A DNA stretch of 8,393 nt from Candidatus Gribaldobacteria bacterium. Lineage in GTDB: Bacteria > Patescibacteriota > Minisyncoccia > Minisyncoccales > CG1-02-41-26. Where the stretch lies: NCBI GenBank assembly GCA_026396775.1, contig JAPLWD010000009.1, positions 482 to 8,874 on the forward strand, written 5' to 3'. Of this stretch, positions 6,941-8,393 are shown piece by piece (within the stretch, counting starts at the first letter, position 1; every line of letters starts with the position of its first letter). The notes under the pieces are model-generated. The model ran no database searches. It saw nothing but the letters and a program-made list of their open reading frames with translations, and had not been told where the DNA came from. Position numbers and translations under genes: made by a program.

Positions 6941-8270
6941 TAAAGAAAAAATAGCTGTTTTTGGAGATTATATAGAATTTTTATTGATATCAAGATATAT
7001 TAATGACTTGCCGTTTGAGCTAGTTTATTTTTTTGAGAAAGATTTTGGAGGCAGACCCCTTTTGTCTAAAAATGCCAAGCATGTTTGTTATTCTTTCCGT
7101 GGTGGTTATCAATTTGCGGATGAAAAGGATTTTATTGAAGCAACTATAAAAAATTCTGATTTAACTAAAAAAATTAAAGAAGAAGAAATTTCGTTAGTGT
7201 GGCCTGTTTTTTGTATAAGAAATTTTGATATTATCCTGAAATGGGCAAGAAATAATACTTTTAGACTAGTGGGTCTTCCAAGGCTCATGCTAAAACTTGA
7301 AAATAAATTATTTTTTGATAAATTTTTAACAAAACATAACATCAAAAAGCCTATTAGCAAAGAGATAACTTATGGAGATAGGTCTAGATTTTTCAATCCA
7401 CCATTCGTTTTGCAAACTCCCTTATCTGATGGTGGGGCTGGCACATTTATAATTAAGAATACAAACGAGTGTCAAGCGCTTAAAAAGAGTGGAGAGATAA
7501 AACGCAAAAGCAAATTGCTTATGAGAAAATGGGTTGAAGGAATCCCTTGTGGGATAACTATTTTAGTTTCAAAAGATGAAATTATTTTATCTTCAATACG
7601 AAGACAGTGTTTTGGAGATAATAATAAACATAATTTTTATAAGGAGTTTGAGGGTTTACAGTTTATCGCATTTAAAGATATCAATTTAGTTGCAGTAAAA
7701 AATATAAATAAAGTTTTTAAGAATATCGGAACTATTTTTAGAAAAGAAGGTTGGGAAGGGTTTTTTAGTTTTGATTTTATAATTTCTAGTAATGGAGATA
7801 TCTATCTAATTGAGTGCAACCCCAGGATTTCAGCAGCTTCTGCTCTATTGTTTCATTTTCCTATACTTTTCGGCGGGAGTAATGCTATAAGTATCTTTTT
7901 AAGTGATATAAAGGCAAAGAAGCATAACAAAAAGATAATTTTTAAATCTTTGCCAGAAAATGATTTTAAGGGGTCTGTTTTATATTTAGTTATAAATGGT
8001 TCTTCAAAAAACCCAGTTTTAATTGAGAAGAATTTTAAAGATGGTATATACGAGTCTAAAGAGGGGAAATTTTCATTTCTATCTTCCGATACTGCAAATT
8101 TTGGATTAAAGAAAAAAAAGATTCTTTTCAAAAACGAAGCCCAAGAGGGAACCATATATAAGAATCAGTCTATGTTTGCGAGCATTTTATCTAATTTTCC
8201 GCTTTACAATTCCGCTGGAGACTTAAACGAGGAAGGGAAATTAATTAAAGATTATTTTAAGTATGATTAG
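6930..8270 (+). CDS. Third ATP-grasp domain enzyme of unknown specificity
   Basis: The ATG at 6930 gives 446 residues starting MNPNKEKIAVFGDYIEFLLI. It is preferred over an upstream in-frame ATG at 6861, which would lie deep inside the GNAT gene. A Rossmann-like N-terminus (about 7-115, with 'LVGLP' at 113-117) leads to an ATP-grasp core: 'ENKLFFDKFLTKHNIKKP' (124-141), 'PFVLQTPLSDGGAGTFII' (158-175), 'LLMRKWVEGIPCGITILV' (196-213), 'GFFSFDFIISSNGDIYLIE' (277-295) and 'CNPRISA' (296-302). D282, E295 and N297 are the likely metal ligands. Gln162 occupies the place where many relatives have the ATP-binding Lys, a variant I recall in some ATP-grasp groups with a 'Q..(S)GG.GT' loop. The last 130 residues have no recognisable domain. 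It differs clearly from the two upstream ATP-grasp cores, so it probably makes a separate bond in the same pathway. Its stop overlaps the next start by 8 nt. Confidence 0.8.
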   Translation: MNPNKEKIAVFGDYIEFLLISRYINDLPFELVYFFEKDFGGRPLLSKNAKHVCYSFRGGYQFADEKDFIEATIKNSDLTKKIKEEEISLVWPVFCIRNFDIILKWARNNTFRLVGLPRLMLKLENKLFFDKFLTKHNIKKPISKEITYGDRSRFFNPPFVLQTPLSDGGAGTFIIKNTNECQALKKSGEIKRKSKLLMRKWVEGIPCGITILVSKDEIILSSIRRQCFGDNNKHNFYKEFEGLQFIAFKDINLVAVKNINKVFKNIGTIFRKEGWEGFFSFDFIISSNGDIYLIECNPRISAASALLFHFPILFGGSNAISIFLSDIKAKKHNKKIIFKSLPENDFKGSVLYLVINGSSKNPVLIEKNFKDGIYESKEGKFSFLSSDTANFGLKKKKILFKNEAQEGTIYKNQSMFASILSNFPLYNSAGDLNEEGKLIKDYFKYD

Positions 8271-8393
8271 CGGCCAAAAACGAGCTTTATTGCTTGCCAA
8301 AAAAACCTTATTAGCGGAAGGAATACTAAATCAAAAAAACCATTTTTTAAGCATGGCAGAAAAATATGGCTCCCCTTTTTTTATTTTTGATGA
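8263..8393 (+). CDS. Fold-III PLP-dependent decarboxylase (diaminopimelate/ornithine decarboxylase-like), N-terminal fragment
   Basis: The ATG at 8263 overlaps the stop of the preceding gene by 8 nt, and 43 codons are open to the window edge. The fragment begins MISGQKRALLLAKKTLLAEG and reaches 'MAEKYGSPFFIFD' (31-43). That stretch corresponds to the 'A..YGTPLYVYD' opening strand of LysA-type and related group IV PLP decarboxylases, just before the barrel that carries the PLP lysine. These enzymes decarboxylate meso-diaminopimelate, ornithine, arginine or related amino acids. With only the first strand visible the substrate cannot be assigned, and an alanine-racemase-fold relative with another reaction is possible. 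Its place at the end of the ligase operon suggests it supplies or trims an amino acid building block. Confidence 0.62.
   Translation, partial: MISGQKRALLLAKKTLLAEGILNQKNHFLSMAEKYGSPFFIFD

Noticed and set aside
1..8393. CRISPR arrays, tRNA or rRNA genes, insertion-sequence ends, strong intrinsic terminators.
   Set aside because: No regularly spaced repeats, cloverleaf-like segments, transposase-like frames or GC-rich stem plus T-run were seen on either strand.

Overview
This is an AT-rich window, probably from a Candidate Phyla Radiation (Patescibacteria) type bacterium. That guess rests on A/T-biased codon use, tight gene packing with overlaps, start codons without recognisable Shine-Dalgarno sequences, and the style of the lysS/antitoxin neighbourhood. 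It is an inference; no taxonomic marker was compared.

The left part (1-2974) reads leftward as a compact lysS > Nudix hydrolase > antitoxin-like series. The lysyl-tRNA synthetase is unusual in two ways. It carries an extra C-terminal domain of about 230 residues that looks like the B3/B4 editing-type domain of phenylalanyl-tRNA synthetase beta chains (COG3382-like). Its anticodon-binding OB domain also contains an in-frame insert of about 16 codons with the look of a dispersed palindromic repeat. The antitoxin-like gene runs off the left edge, so a toxin partner would lie outside.

A 159-bp AT-rich divergent spacer (2975-3133) separates lysS from a rightward series that fills the rest of the window (3134 to the right edge). 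Its genes are: a carnosine-synthase-like ATP-grasp enzyme, a D-Ala-D-Ala-ligase-like ATP-grasp enzyme, a small SET-domain protein, a FemAB/BioF2-like GNAT transferase, a third unrelated-looking ATP-grasp enzyme, and the first 43 codons of a fold-III PLP decarboxylase (LysA type). Gaps are tiny or negative: 9 nt, then overlaps of 4, 11 and 8 nt, so this is very probably one operon. The first two ATP-grasp reading frames look like one double-ATP-grasp protein of about 792 residues split by a one-base frame change near 4163.

Together the rightward genes look like a pathway that joins amino acids or other carboxylates to amines (three ATP-grasp ligation centres), transfers an acyl or aminoacyl group (GNAT), methylates a lysine-like amine (SET) and decarboxylates or otherwise processes an amino acid (PLP enzyme). 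I do not recognise this combination as a named system; the product is unknown. It is the best candidate here for an undescribed biosynthetic system.
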